Positions 12,965-25,414 of a stretch of 64,000 bases of DNA are shown here, one piece after another. Source of the stretch: Euryodendron excelsum. Its lineage: Eukaryota > Streptophyta > Magnoliopsida > Ericales > Pentaphylacaceae. The position numbers were made by a program, and so were the translations under genes. Position 1 is the first letter of the stretch. Each line of letters opens with the position of its first letter. The DNA is taken from NCBI GenBank assembly GCA_033060915.1, contig CM065387.1, forward strand, positions 32,039,501 through 32,103,500, read 5' to 3'. The notes below the pieces were generated by a model. That model saw nothing but the letters and a program-made list of their open reading frames with translations, was not told the origin of the DNA and searched no databases.

Positions 12965-13475
12965 GTAGTTTATATTAAATTTTATTTCAAAATATTTAAT
13001 TTTATATTTAATTTTAATTATAATAATTAAACTCTTATATTATTAATTTATTAAAATGTTAACCTTCTATTTAAAAAATTAACAAAAAATTCACATGTGA
13101 TAATTACATGACTTTTTACAATGGACAAAAATGTAAAATTTAATTATTTTTATCCTAAAAACTCAAATATATTACACGTGAGTTGAATTGAAAATTTTTA
13201 TATGAAACTTAATTATATTATATACATTACAAAGTTAATTATACTCATTATTTTTGAAGTGATTTAAGAGAGATTTGTAATAGGTTATTAAGAAGAAGTA
13301 TAATTTTACATTTTTACCCTTTAAAAAGACAACGTAATTATCATATGTTAATTTTTTTTTATTTTCTAAACAAAAGTTAACATAAGATTAACATTACAAC
13401 AACTTAAAAATGTAAAAGTTTAATTGTTATAATTGAGAATGAACGTCCCAAAATAAAATTTGTTGTCAAGTGCAA
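12965..13475. mobile_element. Imperfect long inverted repeat, fold-back or MITE-like
   Basis: The two halves are imperfect inverse complements. The left arm (about 12975-13150) contains TTATAATAATTAAAC, GTTAACCTTCTATTT, TGTGATAATTACATGAC and CAAAAATGTAAAATT in this order. The right arm, read on the minus strand from about 13467 to 13300, gives TTATAACAATTAAAC, GTTAACTTTTGTTT, TATGATAATTACGTTG and TAAAAATGTAAAATT in the same order. No coding capacity. Ends and target-site duplication were not resolved, so the family is open. Confidence 0.6.
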
Positions 13476-13839
13476 TGTTGCAAAGTCTAATCAACCCTTA
13501 AAGGTTACAAGACTTTGTCTATTTCAAAATTTAATTCAAATATGAACTTTTTTGCAGTTATAATTTTGAGTCAAATTCAAAAATTGAAAGTTTTAACTTT
13601 TTCTGCTTTTGAATTTTCTTGGCCCATTTTGGCAACCAACTGAAAAGTAATTTGATTGAATTCTCTGCCAAATCAATAAAAATAGAACAAAAGTGGCTTC
13701 TTTTTCTTTGTTCATTTTTCAATGTTTAAATTTAAATCGATATTTACAATTTGTAATGAATTTTTCCACCTTAACTTTCCTATACAAATTCTGATTTTCA
13801 GTCAAAACTTTGAACTTCCTGATCTATGCTTAGATTTTA

Positions 13840-14072
13840 GCATTTTTTTTTAAAATAGTTGACTATCGGAGGAATTTTCCCTAAAGAAGGAATTCCCTTT
13901 GGTTGGTTTTGAGGTGGGGAGTTGAACTCACTCCTAAATTCTAGATACAGTTTACACAAATAGTAAAAGTTTGTCTTTCCAATTAATTGCGCTAGTGCCC
14001 TAGGACTGACCCTAAGAATTGAACCTGTGTTGATCAAATTGGGTGCAAGCCCACTTAACCAACTCGGAGAAT
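13840..14072 (-). mobile_element. tRNA-derived SINE-like retroposon
   Basis: Read on the minus strand, the 5' end has an A-box-like GAGTTGGTTAAGTGGGC, then a B-box-like GGTTCAATTCTTAG about 30 bases later, and the other end is an A run (T run at 13843-13850 on the plus strand). The element is flanked by GATTTTA at 13833-13839 and 14073-14079, a candidate target-site duplication. Length about 230 bp fits a plant SINE. It is not an intact tRNA gene: no acceptor-stem pairing is seen. Confidence 0.7.
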
Positions 14073-14179
14073 GATTTTACAAAACTTACAATCAAGACAT
14101 GAACATAATGATACCACAAAGAAAATGCTCAAATACAACCAACTTATGAGAGAGAGAGACAGTCTATAAGTTTAAGCTT

Positions 14180-14389
14180 TTTTTTTTATATATACATAAA
14201 AATGTAGTGCAGATAAGGGACTCAACACCTTCGCCAGAACACTAGTCTGCTCAACCACTCCACCCATTTGTCGCCAAAATCAATATGCCAAAGGTCCTCT
14301 ACCAAGGAAGCATAATGGGAGACTGAGTTAGGAAGAGATGGTCCCAACGTACTGCTATCGAGTCTCGAATCCAAGTCTTGACCCACCAG
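14180..14389 (-). mobile_element. Short retroposon (SINE-like) with 10-bp duplication
   Basis: The element is flanked by perfect direct repeats GTTTAAGCTT (14170-14179 and 14390-14399). A T run at the left end corresponds to a minus-strand A tail. A B-box-like GGATTCGAGAC lies near the right (5') end; no clear A-box is visible, so it may be 5'-truncated or of another SINE type. Confidence 0.65.
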
Positions 14390-14984
14390 GTTTAAGCTTC
14401 TTAACTCATAGTTTATAAGTTTTAAGCTTTTAGATGAAATAATTTGTTAACAATTTAACACGGTATCAGAACACTTGATAATTACAATACTTGCATGTTT
14501 TTCGCTTTCTTATTTGTTGGTCTAGGTAGCAACTCAAGAGGGGGGTGAATTGAATTTAAACAATAATTTAATAAATAATTTTAAATTTAAAAATTCTAAC
14601 TAAATATTCAAACAAATATTAATCAACCAATAATATTATAAGCACCCCATTTTTACCCGCTCGGCAATCTCGGGCTCGACTGAATTTAGTTTTCAAACAT
14701 CACAACACATGCAAGCCTAAGACGGGTTTTTCAAACTCTGATCTAATCAACTAGTCACTTCCCGGACCCACAAGGCCCAATAGAAGGCATAAATACCATC
14801 ATGCCCCTAGGCATTCTAGGCAGCTTTCCAAGACCGGGTGGTCTCAGGAACCAACGTCATCCAGGTAACTTCTCGAGATCAGGCGATCTCGGGGATCAAT
14901 ACCTTATCAAATTCCAGATGATTCACTTCTAGTGCCTGCTAGCCCGCCAATGTAGAATATCCATCATTCAGTAGTTCTTCAAGA

Positions 14985-15235
14985 CTAGGTGTTCTCAGAG
15001 ACAGCTTTTTTAGACCAGGCATTCTCAAGAACCAACACCACCCTCACAGGTAACTTTCGGAGATCAGGCGTTCTCAAGAACCAACACCACCCTCACAGGT
15101 AGCTTTCTGAGACCAGGCATTCTCAGGAACCAACACCACCCTACAAGTAGCTCTTTGAGACCAGGCAGTCTCAGGAACCAATACCATACAGGTAGTTTTT
15201 CGAGACGGGCAATCTCAGGAACCAACACCTAGGTC
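14985..15235 (+). repeat. About 53-bp tandem repeats in the U3 of the nested LTR
   Basis: Five to six imperfect units, each with GAGACCAGGCATTCTCAGG, AACCAACACCACCCT and a CAGGTAGCTTT-like joint. The core GAGA..AGGC..TCTC is itself a small palindrome. Degenerate earlier units are seen from about 14825. Confidence 0.85.
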
Positions 15236-15714
15236 AACACCGGTGCCTGCTAGCCCGACTCGGTGAAAAATGATCAAACTTGCCCCTTGGGCCTCCAAAT
15301 ACGTTTTAAGAAAGTTCAAAATCCCTCAAAATGGCAAGTCCACCCTTCCAAAGTATTACTAAACAATTAGGCATACTCCGCACGCCTTTCAGTTCAATTT
15401 CAATCCCATTTCAGCTAACTCCAGTCAAAATGACCATTTTACCCCTAAACACCCCAGCACCGCACAAATCCCACTGAGTAGTGAAAGACTCTCTTGGGAT
15501 CATCCTAGAATGACCTAGTACGCTTAACATAACACTTCAATCTAGTCGTGACCATTTTAAACCAAACCCGATCAAAATGACCTTTTACCTCTAACAACCC
15601 GAACGCGCCTGAAACAACACCAGTCCCAGAATTTGAATGGCGGGTCTTTTCATACACCCCTGTTTAACTTAAAGAAGACCTTACAATACTAAACACCCCC
15701 GACTCGTTAAAAGT

Positions 15715-16160
15715 TTCCCAAAGCGTCTCACAAACTCTCCACCAGAATTGTCTTTTCTCCCGATTCCTTGGTTATACCGCACTGTTAAATGACTTGAGGA
15801 ATGCGTAGACCAGGGAATTCTCGAAAGCTAGTTCATAGGTCTTTCCATTGATACAGCTCGATCGGATAGATCGCTTCCCGAAACTCCTCATCGCATGGCT
15901 CGAAAACTGTAAATTTCAGCAACCCGTGGAGCGTCTCACAAACGCTCCGTCAAGATTGACTTTTCTCTCAATTCCCTGATTATAATTCACCGTCAAACGA
16001 CTTGAGAAATACGTAAATTTGAGAATTTTTAAAAGTATTTATAGAGAATTTTTCATCGGTACGGTCCGATCGGAGAGATTGCTTCCCAAAGGCCTCGATC
16101 ATGTGACACAAAAATAGCTACTTTCGAACCCCCGCGGAGCGTATCACAGACGCTCTGCAG
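15715..16160 (+). repeat. Repeated GGAGCGT/ACGCTCC palindromes in the U3
   Basis: Three related blocks begin near 15719, 15928 and 16133. Each carries GCGTCTCACAAACGCTC or a variant, where GGAGCGT and ACGCTCC can pair around TCTCACA. Between them lie a conserved TTTTCTC.CGATTCC segment and AATGACTTGAG. The spacing is about 205-210 bases, so this is a degenerate longer tandem repeat. Confidence 0.75.
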
Positions 16161-16528
16161 AGATGCAATTTTATGTATATTTTTCAAGACGATATCTCAC
16201 ACTTCTAAAAGCCGTTCAAACTTTTCGAAAACACGAAAGTTCATGAGAAACCCTAGGAGAACACTGTGGATGCAACCGATTCCCCTTGAACCTTCCCAGT
16301 CGGCTCAATTATTGAGGGAAAATTTAAACGAACATTTGCGGTGGCAGAGCGTATACTATATGCATCCAGATTTTGATTAAATCAACCAAAATTCGATCAA
16401 CCGTCAGGATTTAGCCAGTACAATGGGTGTCACGTGGCATTTTGGCAATGGAATAGTACTAGAGTATGTGCTACATGCGCCAAGGCAATTTTTGGGCAGC
16501 ACATGCGCCAAGCCTCTCCCAGGTTGCC

Positions 16529-16536
16529 TATAAATA
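16529..16536 (+). promoter_or_regulatory. TATA box of the nested 3.16-kb LTR
   Basis: TATAAATA inside GCCTATAAATATAGGCC, itself a near-palindrome. Two copies of CATGCGCCAAG lie 20-70 bases upstream. The sequence downstream is C-rich, as in plant LTR leaders. Position inside the element fits the U3/R border. Confidence 0.65.
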
Positions 16537-19500
16537 TAGGCCAACCCCTTTGCATATTCCAGAACCGAAAATTGATGCGAAGCTCTACTGAAATTTCTCT
16601 AGAACCTCGAATTTCTATATACATCCCACTCCTCCAACACTTAGGCTCGATTTTACCTCCTCCTAACCTATACACTTCACCTATATAGCCTTCTACTCCA
16701 TAGAACACCTCCTTCCAGCCTCTCAAACACACTTAAAGTCCTCCAAGCTCAAGCCAAGACATCAATAGAAGATTCCAAAATCATACCTCCAAGGTTTCCA
16801 AACAAAACTTCAAGACATTTTCCAAACTCTCTTGAGTTATTTCAAAAGCACTTTCAAAACTCCCTTGAATTGTTCCAAATACATTTCAAAACCCCCTTTT
16901 AAAAATTCCAAAGTTTTATTTCAAAACACTCCACTACCCAATTTCAAATCAAAATTCCCAAGCTCTCCTTTCCAAAGACCTCAAAGAGTCTTCACACCTC
17001 TCCAAAGACCTCAATGTGTCTTCAAAATATTCTAAAGGCCCTAATGAGCCTATTTTTCATCAGGCTCTGACTCGAACTACAAATGACCTAATTCTCACCA
17101 AATAAGATACGTAAGCAACCTAAAATGGTGCTGTCATAACTTCTATTTCAACTCCAATCCCCTTTTCAAAAATTTCAATCACTTCAAAGTTTTCATTTCA
17201 AACTCCTTCAAAACTCCCGCGTCTTCCCAACTTCTTCTAAAACTTGCATCATGCATCAATAATCCGAAAAGTGATGACTAAACTCCGTTTTCAAAATTCT
17301 AAAGTGGATATTAAATGGATAATGTTAAGCAGTTATCCAAGTGAGTGAACGAATGGTGATTAGATATATAGGTACCAAAAGGGCAGGGTAGGTTGATGAT
17401 CTTAAGATATCTTCCCTACACGTAATCAACCCCCGAATTATAGATTTTTGTTTTCAAAAGACCAAATGGAGTTATTTTCAAAAAGGGCTTAAAACTTTTC
17501 AAAAGTTGCCAAATAACTTATTTTCTTAAAAACCCTCTCTTGAGAAATTATTTTCAAAAAACCCTTTTCAAAAACCCTAAGTTTAATCTCTAGATTAATA
17601 CTTAGTTTTAGGTGCCCTAACTCACTTTAATCAAATTAGGCGGTGACTCCTATTTTTTTAAAAAGCCCTTAACCAAACTAGTTTCAAGTTCAAATCTAGT
17701 CACACTCGTTCTTCTAGGAGAATAAGCTCTAATGACAGAGTTTCGTGCTTTTGTCTATAAGCTGAAAGGACCTTGGACTACAAAAACAAGGCGCGACAAA
17801 TATATTGTAAATAAATGCAAGCAATTTAAACTATAAAATAAAAGAGATAGAGAAAAAAGAATATGATACCAAGATTTATCATGGTCCGAGTTTAACTCCA
17901 AAATCTACGTCCACTCCCTAAGACTCCTTCCTTGAGATTTTTCTCCACTATATCCAAATTATAGATATAACCACTAATTCTCCTTTATAACTATTTTTTT
18001 TTTCACAAATGTTAGTCACACTCCTTCAACTAGTTTTTACACAGGTGCGAATCACACCCAACCAAGTGATCACTTACTCCAACTAGTTTTTATATAGATA
18101 CTAGTTACACCCAACCTCTAACTATTTTCCCTAACTAGTCTCTCCCTTACAAGAACAAAGAATAAGAGTGCAATCACTCTTGCTTACAAATAAATTCTCT
18201 CAAAGAGTAGATAAGTCAATGAAGCTCTTAAAACATTACAAGATAAAAGACAATTAAACTCTCAAAGACTTTGTAGGAAGAATATCACTTTGATGCACAA
18301 TCTTTTATTGCTATTTTTGTTCTCTTTTATTCTTTAAGTGTATCTCTATTTATAAATGAGGATAAAAGGATGATTTGTAACTTCAAATAAGTTTATAGCC
18401 GTTGGAGAACATTGAAAACATTTCTTCTCGTTGAACTGCTTGTTGTCAGACATGTTTTGAATTTCAAATCAGATGCCTTCAGCTTCACCTCGATTTTCTC
18501 CTTGATAACATTCGAATTTGAAAATGATTATGAGAGAAAAGTTATAAACATGAAAGTCAGCTTTTCAAAATCTCAAGAATCAAGTCGATCCAATGGTTAG
18601 ATCAAAATTTATGATCAAATTATTCGAGCTATCTCTCAACTGGTGTATTTGAATTTCTACACAGCTATATCAATTTACATCAGCTTTTTCATATAGCAAA
18701 CATTCGAGTTTGAAAATCTCTATAAGATATGAAATGTAGATGTAGACATTATCTTTCCATATTCTCAAAAATCAAAGCATTTAATGATCAGAATTCAAAG
18801 ATATAAGTGAAATACTCATGTTGTCTCCCTAGCTGTGATCATTAAATTTCTGCTGCACTAATTATTCTTTCACCTTATATTTCACCTAGATAACATTTGA
18901 ATATGAAAATTCATATAACATATAAAATGTATATATGGATGTTAGATTCTCATAACTTCAAAAATCAGATCATGTGGACTCCTGGATCAAAAGATATGGT
19001 CAAATAATCATGACTGTCTCTAAACTATCATATTTTGAATTTCAAATCTAATAAATCACCTTCCAGCTCATTTTCGTCCTATAAACCATTCTTTTCATGA
19101 AAACTTCATAACACACCATAATTAGATATTTGGGTCTTTTTTTCATCCCGTAAGAATCAGATCAATCTAATAGTTGAATCAAAAGACATGGGTAAAACAC
19201 TAAGGTTGTATCATAGGATATAGTTTCTTCGAATTTTTAACTTTAGAAGAAAATTATATCTTCTAATTTTCTTCCTTGAATTAAGTTTCTTTAAAACATG
19301 ATTCTCAAGAATTTAAATATTATTTTTCAAGTCTTGATCATTCTTTCAAGTGTTTCATAATCTTGCAAAATTTTATTACACTAACTAGACCAAGAATTAA
19401 AAGTATTAAATATATTTGATTACGAAAATATTTATAAATAAAGTAAGTTATCATCAAAATCATATATAAAATTTTATTTGAATAAACTTAAAACTAACAT

Positions 19501-19660
19501 TATTGAGAAGTATTTGAACAGTTTACGTTGTCAAATGAGTTGAGAGTTAGCAGTAAAACAAAATTATCATACAAAACATTTGAGGTGTTACCTTGGAATG
19601 GGAAAAAGGAGAAACCCAAAAAAGAGATGTTACCTTCAGTGCAAATGGCTTCAGTGAAGT

Positions 19661-19872
19661 TTTTTGTTTTTTAGATTTTTTTTTTTTTTGCACTTTTTAA
19701 GAACTAGGCTATTCCTAGAAGGTATAAGGGTCGGACACTGCTAAGTTGAAGATGGGCAAGAGCCACCATAAGTGTGAAAAAAAGTTACCACAATAGCATT
19801 TTTACTTATGACAAGAATCGAACCAACCATCTCTTAAGGAAGAAGTAGGATTTCACCCATTGAGTTGGCTTA
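19661..19872 (-). mobile_element. tRNA-derived SINE-like retroposon
   Basis: Minus-strand reading: A-box-like AAGCCAACTCAATGGGTG at the 5' end, B-box-like GGTTGGTTCGATTCTTG about 40 bases later, and an A-rich tail at the low-coordinate end (T run at 19676-19690 on the plus strand). The 8-bp repeat AGTGAAGT flanks it (19653-19660 and 19873-19880). No intact tRNA fold. Confidence 0.72.
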
Positions 19873-19880
19873 AGTGAAGT

Positions 19881-22422
19881 GTGATACTATATTGTCATCC
19901 AATTTTATGCATTTTCCTTAAACAGATGTGGGTCTCCCATAATTTTCCAATGCATTTACCAAGAAACATTTGAAAATTTAAACCAATTAAGTTATGGCCT
20001 CCACAACCAATCTTGACTCTTCCTGAACCTGCCCTTATATTTTCACTTTCTAGTATCCTTTTCATTCTAACCTAAAGGAGCCTAAACGAGAAAATTGAGA
20101 AGAGCTAACATTCTCTATTTGGCTAAAGCTTGTACATGTACGTATATTATGCCTAGAAAATATATGTTAGAATACATAATCGACACGAATTAAACTCATA
20201 CTTTGAACGCTTAATTTGGAATTCAAAGACGATGTTCTATGCATGACTTTAATTTGCAACGGTTAATATTGTTACAATCAAAAACAACACAGTGCTTCCA
20301 CAACACATAAGCCTAAATCTTACGGTCAAAATTTATTTAACGTTGGTTGCACTTGGTGTTTATATAAACACCCAATAGGTACCTATAAGAGGTTCTCATC
20401 CAATGGGACATATCTATTCTTTAACAGACATGTCTATACCCATTTAATTATCGAGTCGACCCACCATGAACGTCTAGTTTGGATTCATGACCTGACTCGA
20501 AAACTAACAATATATATTGTCTGTAAATATTCTACTTTTTTGGAGAAAGGAAAATTTTTTTCAGAGCCAAAGGCCATTAAGATCACAAAAGACACGGGAA
20601 ATGGATGCCCCCGCATCAGGATTAAATTGGGATACATATATAGTTTGTTAGGCAGTATGTTGCTTTCTTAATTAATTGGTAGAAGAAATATCTTTGGGTT
20701 GTTTCTTACAAATTTATGTGAATCATTACAACAAACTCCTACATTTTATTGGAATGAAAGTTTCGCTTTCCTTTAAAATTTCATCCTTACCAGTGGGATG
20801 TAAAATGATTTAATAGTTAATCAATTAGTTTAACGTTTTTTTTATTTATTTATTTATTTTGGACTACAAGGTTGCTTGTCAAATTTTGAATCAATCAATT
20901 CGTATCTAACTCCAAATAATTATGTAAAGGCATAACAAATGTGAGTATATTAGTACCATTTCTTGACTATTAATTGTGTAAAATTTAGCAAAATTGGATT
21001 TTGGTAAAATATTGCGCAATGATACGTTTGGTTGCTTAATTAGTTTTCCACGTAAAAGCGAAGCATGATGATAAGAGGAATACCCAAAAGAAGTATAGAC
21101 CAAAGCTTAAACAATGGTAGGTAATTAGAAACTTCTATACCTATCTCTATAATTAAGCCAAACTCCAAAAGATTGGCAATTAAGAAACATCTATTAGTAT
21201 AGCTAATTAACTTCGTTGAGGAAGTCATGAAGTAGAGAACTATGTTATGTTTGCCTTGGTGGGAGAGGTTGCATCATTTGCTTGAAGTTATAGGGAGAGG
21301 GTCTATTGAATTGATGCCACAAGATCTACTTGCCCCCCAGAACTGCCTCTGATGAAAGATTTGTAGCGTTGTATTGACCTAAATCTCCAGCTAGATTAAG
21401 TAATTTGCCTAACAAAGTCTGATATCATATGATTAAAATAGAATAAGAGGCATGTAGGCTAGCTAATAAATGTCAACAATGAGTTTCATGTAACGGGGGT
21501 TAATGTAGGATAAGAAATAATATAAGTAATTTTAATATAATATTTTATAATTACAAAATAAATACTAATATAATAGTTATATAACATTAATATAATATAA
21601 TGTAGTGTAGTATATATATAATAATTGAGGGGTGGGTAAAATGGATTTTTTTGTGTAACCCCTACCATTGGATATAGTATCCCACCTCACATGTGAGATG
21701 GTTTATCCTTCATTTTGAAGGATTATATCTTACATTGGAGATGTAATCCTGCTCCATTTATTTTTTCCAAACATGAAATTAGGTGAACATCAAGGATGAC
21801 ATCTTTAATTCCCCACCCTATATCCCCAAACAAACATGGCATGGTGTATGAGTACTAATGGAAGACTGTTAACAATATGAGTGAAGTATTACATGCAAGA
21901 TATATTTAGACTATGTTTGGCACCAGTGAATGGAATTGTAATTTCTATTTTCATTTCCATTCTACTACTATCACAATCCGCCGCTGCCATCACCACCACC
22001 AGTTACCGCTGCCACTCACTGCCATCCCCAACCACCACCACCACCACCATCACTGCCCCCTCCGCCACCCTCATCCAACACAAGATTACCAAATGCCTAA
22101 TAATATTTATTAAATAATATATAATACTTAAAATATTCTACACATAATATAATATCAAATTTTCATATTATATACTAAAATTTTATTCTATTCCAACATT
22201 ATTAATCTATCTTATCAAATAATAGAACGAGAATGATTATTCTATTTCTACTAAGCAAACAAATAAGAGAATGGTTAATGACCATTCAATTCTATTTCAA
22301 GTAATATTTTTAAAACTTTCACATGGGTGGTTCTATCATATTAATCGTAGTAGCAAATGTTTATTTTGAATGGGGTATTTCATTGAAGGGGTGTCCTAGT
22401 TGATAACGGATTTTAATACTGC
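19881..22422. other. Gene-free AT-rich stretch
   Basis: No recognisable gene. A CCA-trinucleotide patch at 21985-22050 produces artificial His- or Thr-rich frames. Blocks at 21490-21840 and 21905-22320 look like repeated DNA (runs such as GTTTGGCACCAGTGAATGG), but I could not define terminal repeats. Confidence 0.5.
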
Positions 22423-23104
22423 TACTCATGCCTCAAGTTTAAGTATCTTCCGCTTCATACCCACCCACCCCCCCCCCCCTCTCGATAGTAGTACATATAT
22501 ATAATTTTGATATTTCTCAACCAAAAAAAAAAAAAAAGAAACAAAAAGAATAATGCATTTATAGTCTTACTAATATGCACTCTAAAGGCACGTGTTAAGT
22601 ATGAATTATTTAGTTGTACAAACTACAATATATGAGGCCTACACTTATTTTTACAATTTTCAACACTACACAACACTATTCATTTATACATGCTTAACTT
22701 ATATTTTAAGAGCACTCTTTAGCATTTGCCTATTTAATATAAATCTCCAATTAATAATGTATATAGAGAGGATATATGGCTAGCCTAGTTGGTAAATACT
22801 CATATTATTCACGTATAATATTCATACATATGTATAAATGAAAAAAACTTCCGTTGTCCCGTCCTAATCTAAAACCTAACAAAAAATACTTGTTTTTTTT
22901 TAGTTAAACTATATAGCACACGTATTATATGTTTCACATATTATATTTAAAAAAAAAACTCAATTAAAAATTAGAATATAATTTGATATAATCTTAGCAC
23001 ATTATTAATTTTATACTTGATATATAATTATAATATTATAATGGTTTGTCATTATACTCATGCCTCAAGTTTAAGTATCTTCCGCTTCATACCCCCCCCA
23101 CCCA

Positions 23105-23136
<32 letters not shown>

Positions 23137-23714
23137 CTCTTAGATAGTAGTACATATATATAATTTTGATATTTCTCAACCAAATAAAAAAAAAAGAAAC
23201 AAAAAGAATAATGCATTTATAGTCTTACTAATATGCGCTCTAAAGGCACGTGTTAAGTATGAATTATTTAGTTGTACAAATTACAATATATGAGGCCTAC
23301 ACTTATTTTTACAATTTTCAACACTACACAACACTATTCATTTATACATGCTTAACTTATATTTTAAGAGCACTCTTTAGCATTTGCCTATTTAATATAA
23401 ATCTCCAGTTAATAATGTATATAGAGAGGATATATGGCTAGCCTAGTTGGTAAATACTCATATTATTCACGTATAATATTCATACATATGTATAAATGAA
23501 AAAAACTTCCGTTGTCCCGTCCTAATCTAAAACCTAACAAAAAATACTCGTTTTTTTTAGTTAAACTGTATAGCACACGTATTATATGTTTCACATATTA
23601 TATTTTTTAAAAAAAAAACTCAATTAAAAATTAGAATATAATTTGATATAATCTTAGCAAATTATTAATTTTATACTTGATATATAATTATAATAGTATA
23701 ATTACAAACCATTA
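22423..23714 (+). repeat. 632-bp tandem duplication with unequal C run
   Basis: Copy A (22423-23054) and copy B (23055-about 23714) are near-identical head-to-tail copies beginning TACTCATGCCTCAAGTTTAA. They differ by a few substitutions and by the C run: 12 C at 22468-22479 versus 29 C at 23105-23133. At the end of the copies, A has AATGGTTTGTCATT (23040-23053) where B has AATTACAAACCATT (23700-23713), which is its reverse complement with one mismatch. The identical short frames in both copies (22592-22783 and 23250-23441) are not convincing genes. Confidence 0.9.
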
Positions 23715-25414
23715 AACTCATTCGACTTTATCAATTATAGAAAAAACTTATACAACTAATGATTTCTGTGTCTTTAGTAGTATCATGTCATATATATTTG
23801 TGATTTTTTCTAATAGTTCATCTGCTTAAATTATTAAACATACTTTTCTATAATTCTTGTTAATAGTCAATAAAAATTAAAATTGATAAATTAACTTATT
23901 CTTATATCAAATATTGAAGCTATAAAAATTATTTATCTAGCACTTAATTTAGTTGTTTGTTAATAATATGTTTTAAAAAGGAACAATAGTATCATTAGGA
24001 TAGATACACAAATTACTTTAAATACAAGAAGCCCAGTAGACTGATTAGTCTGAGTGAAAAGAAAAAACAAAATGTTCGTACGAGACAAAATAATCTCTAC
24101 TATGACATATAAGAATAAATTATTTATAAATATTATCGTATTTTTAATCTTGACTTTTTAACTAAGCCTCGTATGATACTCCTATAATTATATATTTGTA
24201 TTTTTATGCAGAATTCTTTTATCATATTCTTTAAGAAAAATTGTATTCAACACGTACACATTAGGTATTGTTCTTTTTCTGTCCCGTACTTTGGGGTATT
24301 GCAAGAGTGACTTAATTTGTTTTAATCATGTTAAGCAGTCACCATACAACATTAATTACCAAATCAAGCCTTGTGGAACTAACTAGAGCTAGCCTAATTA
24401 GTCAAGATCTTAGCTTCTCTTAAGAAAGTTAAGGGTTCAATTTTCCCTTTTCAAATCACCTCCCTGGTCATGCGTGAGAGGCCCAATCACTGGGCTCACA
24501 CTCTGTACTCAGAAGCCTGTCTTTTTGGGCTGTGAAGTTCTTTGATAGGTACTTCAAACAAAAAAATAGGTTCTTTGATAGGTCTTCTACTTGAGCAATC
24601 AAATGTAAACGAAATTGGCCCCTCGATCAGCCATGACCATTTGGTGTGATGATATTCGTTGTTTACATAGCTTGCATTCATTGTTTCATACATAGCTTGA
24701 CCAATTGGCCTTGATAATTATAATCTCCGGGGGAGAAAAAAACCTTGTCACATAAACTAATGAATGGCCTAACATCAAAATTTTAATATATCACCCAATG
24801 TGGATGGCACCACAATTCGACAAATAGGATAAATGACCGGAAAGAAAAGGTCTGGTGTGGTGCCACTTAAAGGTATGCTTTATGTTGCTTTGGAAAATTT
24901 CAATCTTATATAGAAATTGTACATAAAATTTTGACAAGAATAATGTGGTGATAGCTGCATTTTTACAAGTAAGAATCATTTTTATGGTTATTTTGTTTTA
25001 AAGTGAAAGCATCTAATTCTTTTGTCAATTATTAATAAATAATTACATCGTGACGATATCCATCTCTCTCAGAGGCAATTCAAGAATCACAAAAAAATCA
25101 ACAACCACACAAATCAAAATATAAATCCACTAGCAGAGAAGTTAAACTCAAGACTTCAACAATCAAGATATTAAAATGGCCAGCTGGATGTCATTAAATC
25201 ACATGAATATCTCCCAATTTAATCACGTCATTCTATACATAAATTATCTATACTTTTTTATTTATAATATTATCATGTTTCTCTATAGTGTCTTTCACAT
25301 AGTACAAACATAGGTTTATATTGGCTTCTATGGTTTAATTTTTTTTTTTTTACATAAAATAGATATGTAGATAAGTTACTCCACATATCCGCTTGGGAGT
25401 ATTGTTCTCTCAAC
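23715..25414. other. Gene-free AT-rich stretch
   Basis: Nothing recognised except a SINE-like block near 24386-24545. No conserved frames. Confidence 0.5.
24386..24545 (+). mobile_element. Possible SINE-like fragment
   Basis: GCTAGCCTAATTAGTCAAG resembles an A-box and AAGGGTTCAATTTTCCC, about 40 bases later, resembles a B-box. The 3' boundary and a target-site duplication were not found, so this is weaker than the SINE calls at 13840 and 19661. Confidence 0.35.

Larger units (their letters stand above)
14637..17798 (+). mobile_element. 3.16-kb solo LTR nested in the copia LTR
   Basis: Inserted between two copies of AATAT (14632-14636 and 17799-17803). It starts TATAAGCACCCCATTTTTAC, where the first G of the usual TG is A, and ends GGCGCGACA. 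It has U3-like repeats, a TATA box at 16529-16536 and a CA/CT-rich leader. No gag, pol or primer binding site is present. The last 300 bases are clearly related, in reverse orientation, to the first 400 bases of the element at 26412, for example the shared CTCAAGAGAGGGTTTTTAAG read on the minus strand. Very long LTRs of this style are known in the Tat/Ogre group of Ty3/gypsy elements; the group assignment is inference. Confidence 0.75.
14515..19499 (-). mobile_element. Ty1/copia-type solo LTR, interrupted by a second LTR
   Basis: The outer element starts TGTTGGTCTAGG and ends ACTAACA on the plus strand and is flanked by the perfect 5-bp duplication TTATT (14510-14514 and 19500-19504). Without the inner insertion (14637-17798 plus its duplication) it is about 1.8 kb. 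The block CTCAAGAGGGGGGTGAATTG near its left end is the reverse of the sequence that I know near the 3' end of large copia LTRs, and the outer element at 25415-32827 ends with the same block. On the minus strand a TATA box (TTTATAAATAGAG) is at about 18344-18357. There is no internal coding region, so it is a solo LTR on the minus strand. Confidence 0.75.

Noticed and set aside
13990..14070. Candidate tRNA gene
   Set aside because: A- and B-box-like motifs exist but acceptor and anticodon stems do not pair and an A tail is present, so it is a SINE.
21881..22117. His- and Thr-rich frames
   Set aside because: Produced by CCA trinucleotide repeats in three frames; no start context or conserved motif.
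22775..22800. A-box-like GGCTAGCCTAGTTGGTAA (also in the second copy near 23435)
   Set aside because: No B-box within tRNA-like distance, no tail or duplication; not enough for a SINE or tRNA call.
22592..23441. Two identical 63-codon frames in the tandem copies
   Set aside because: Identity follows from the duplication itself; composition is AT-driven and no domain is visible.
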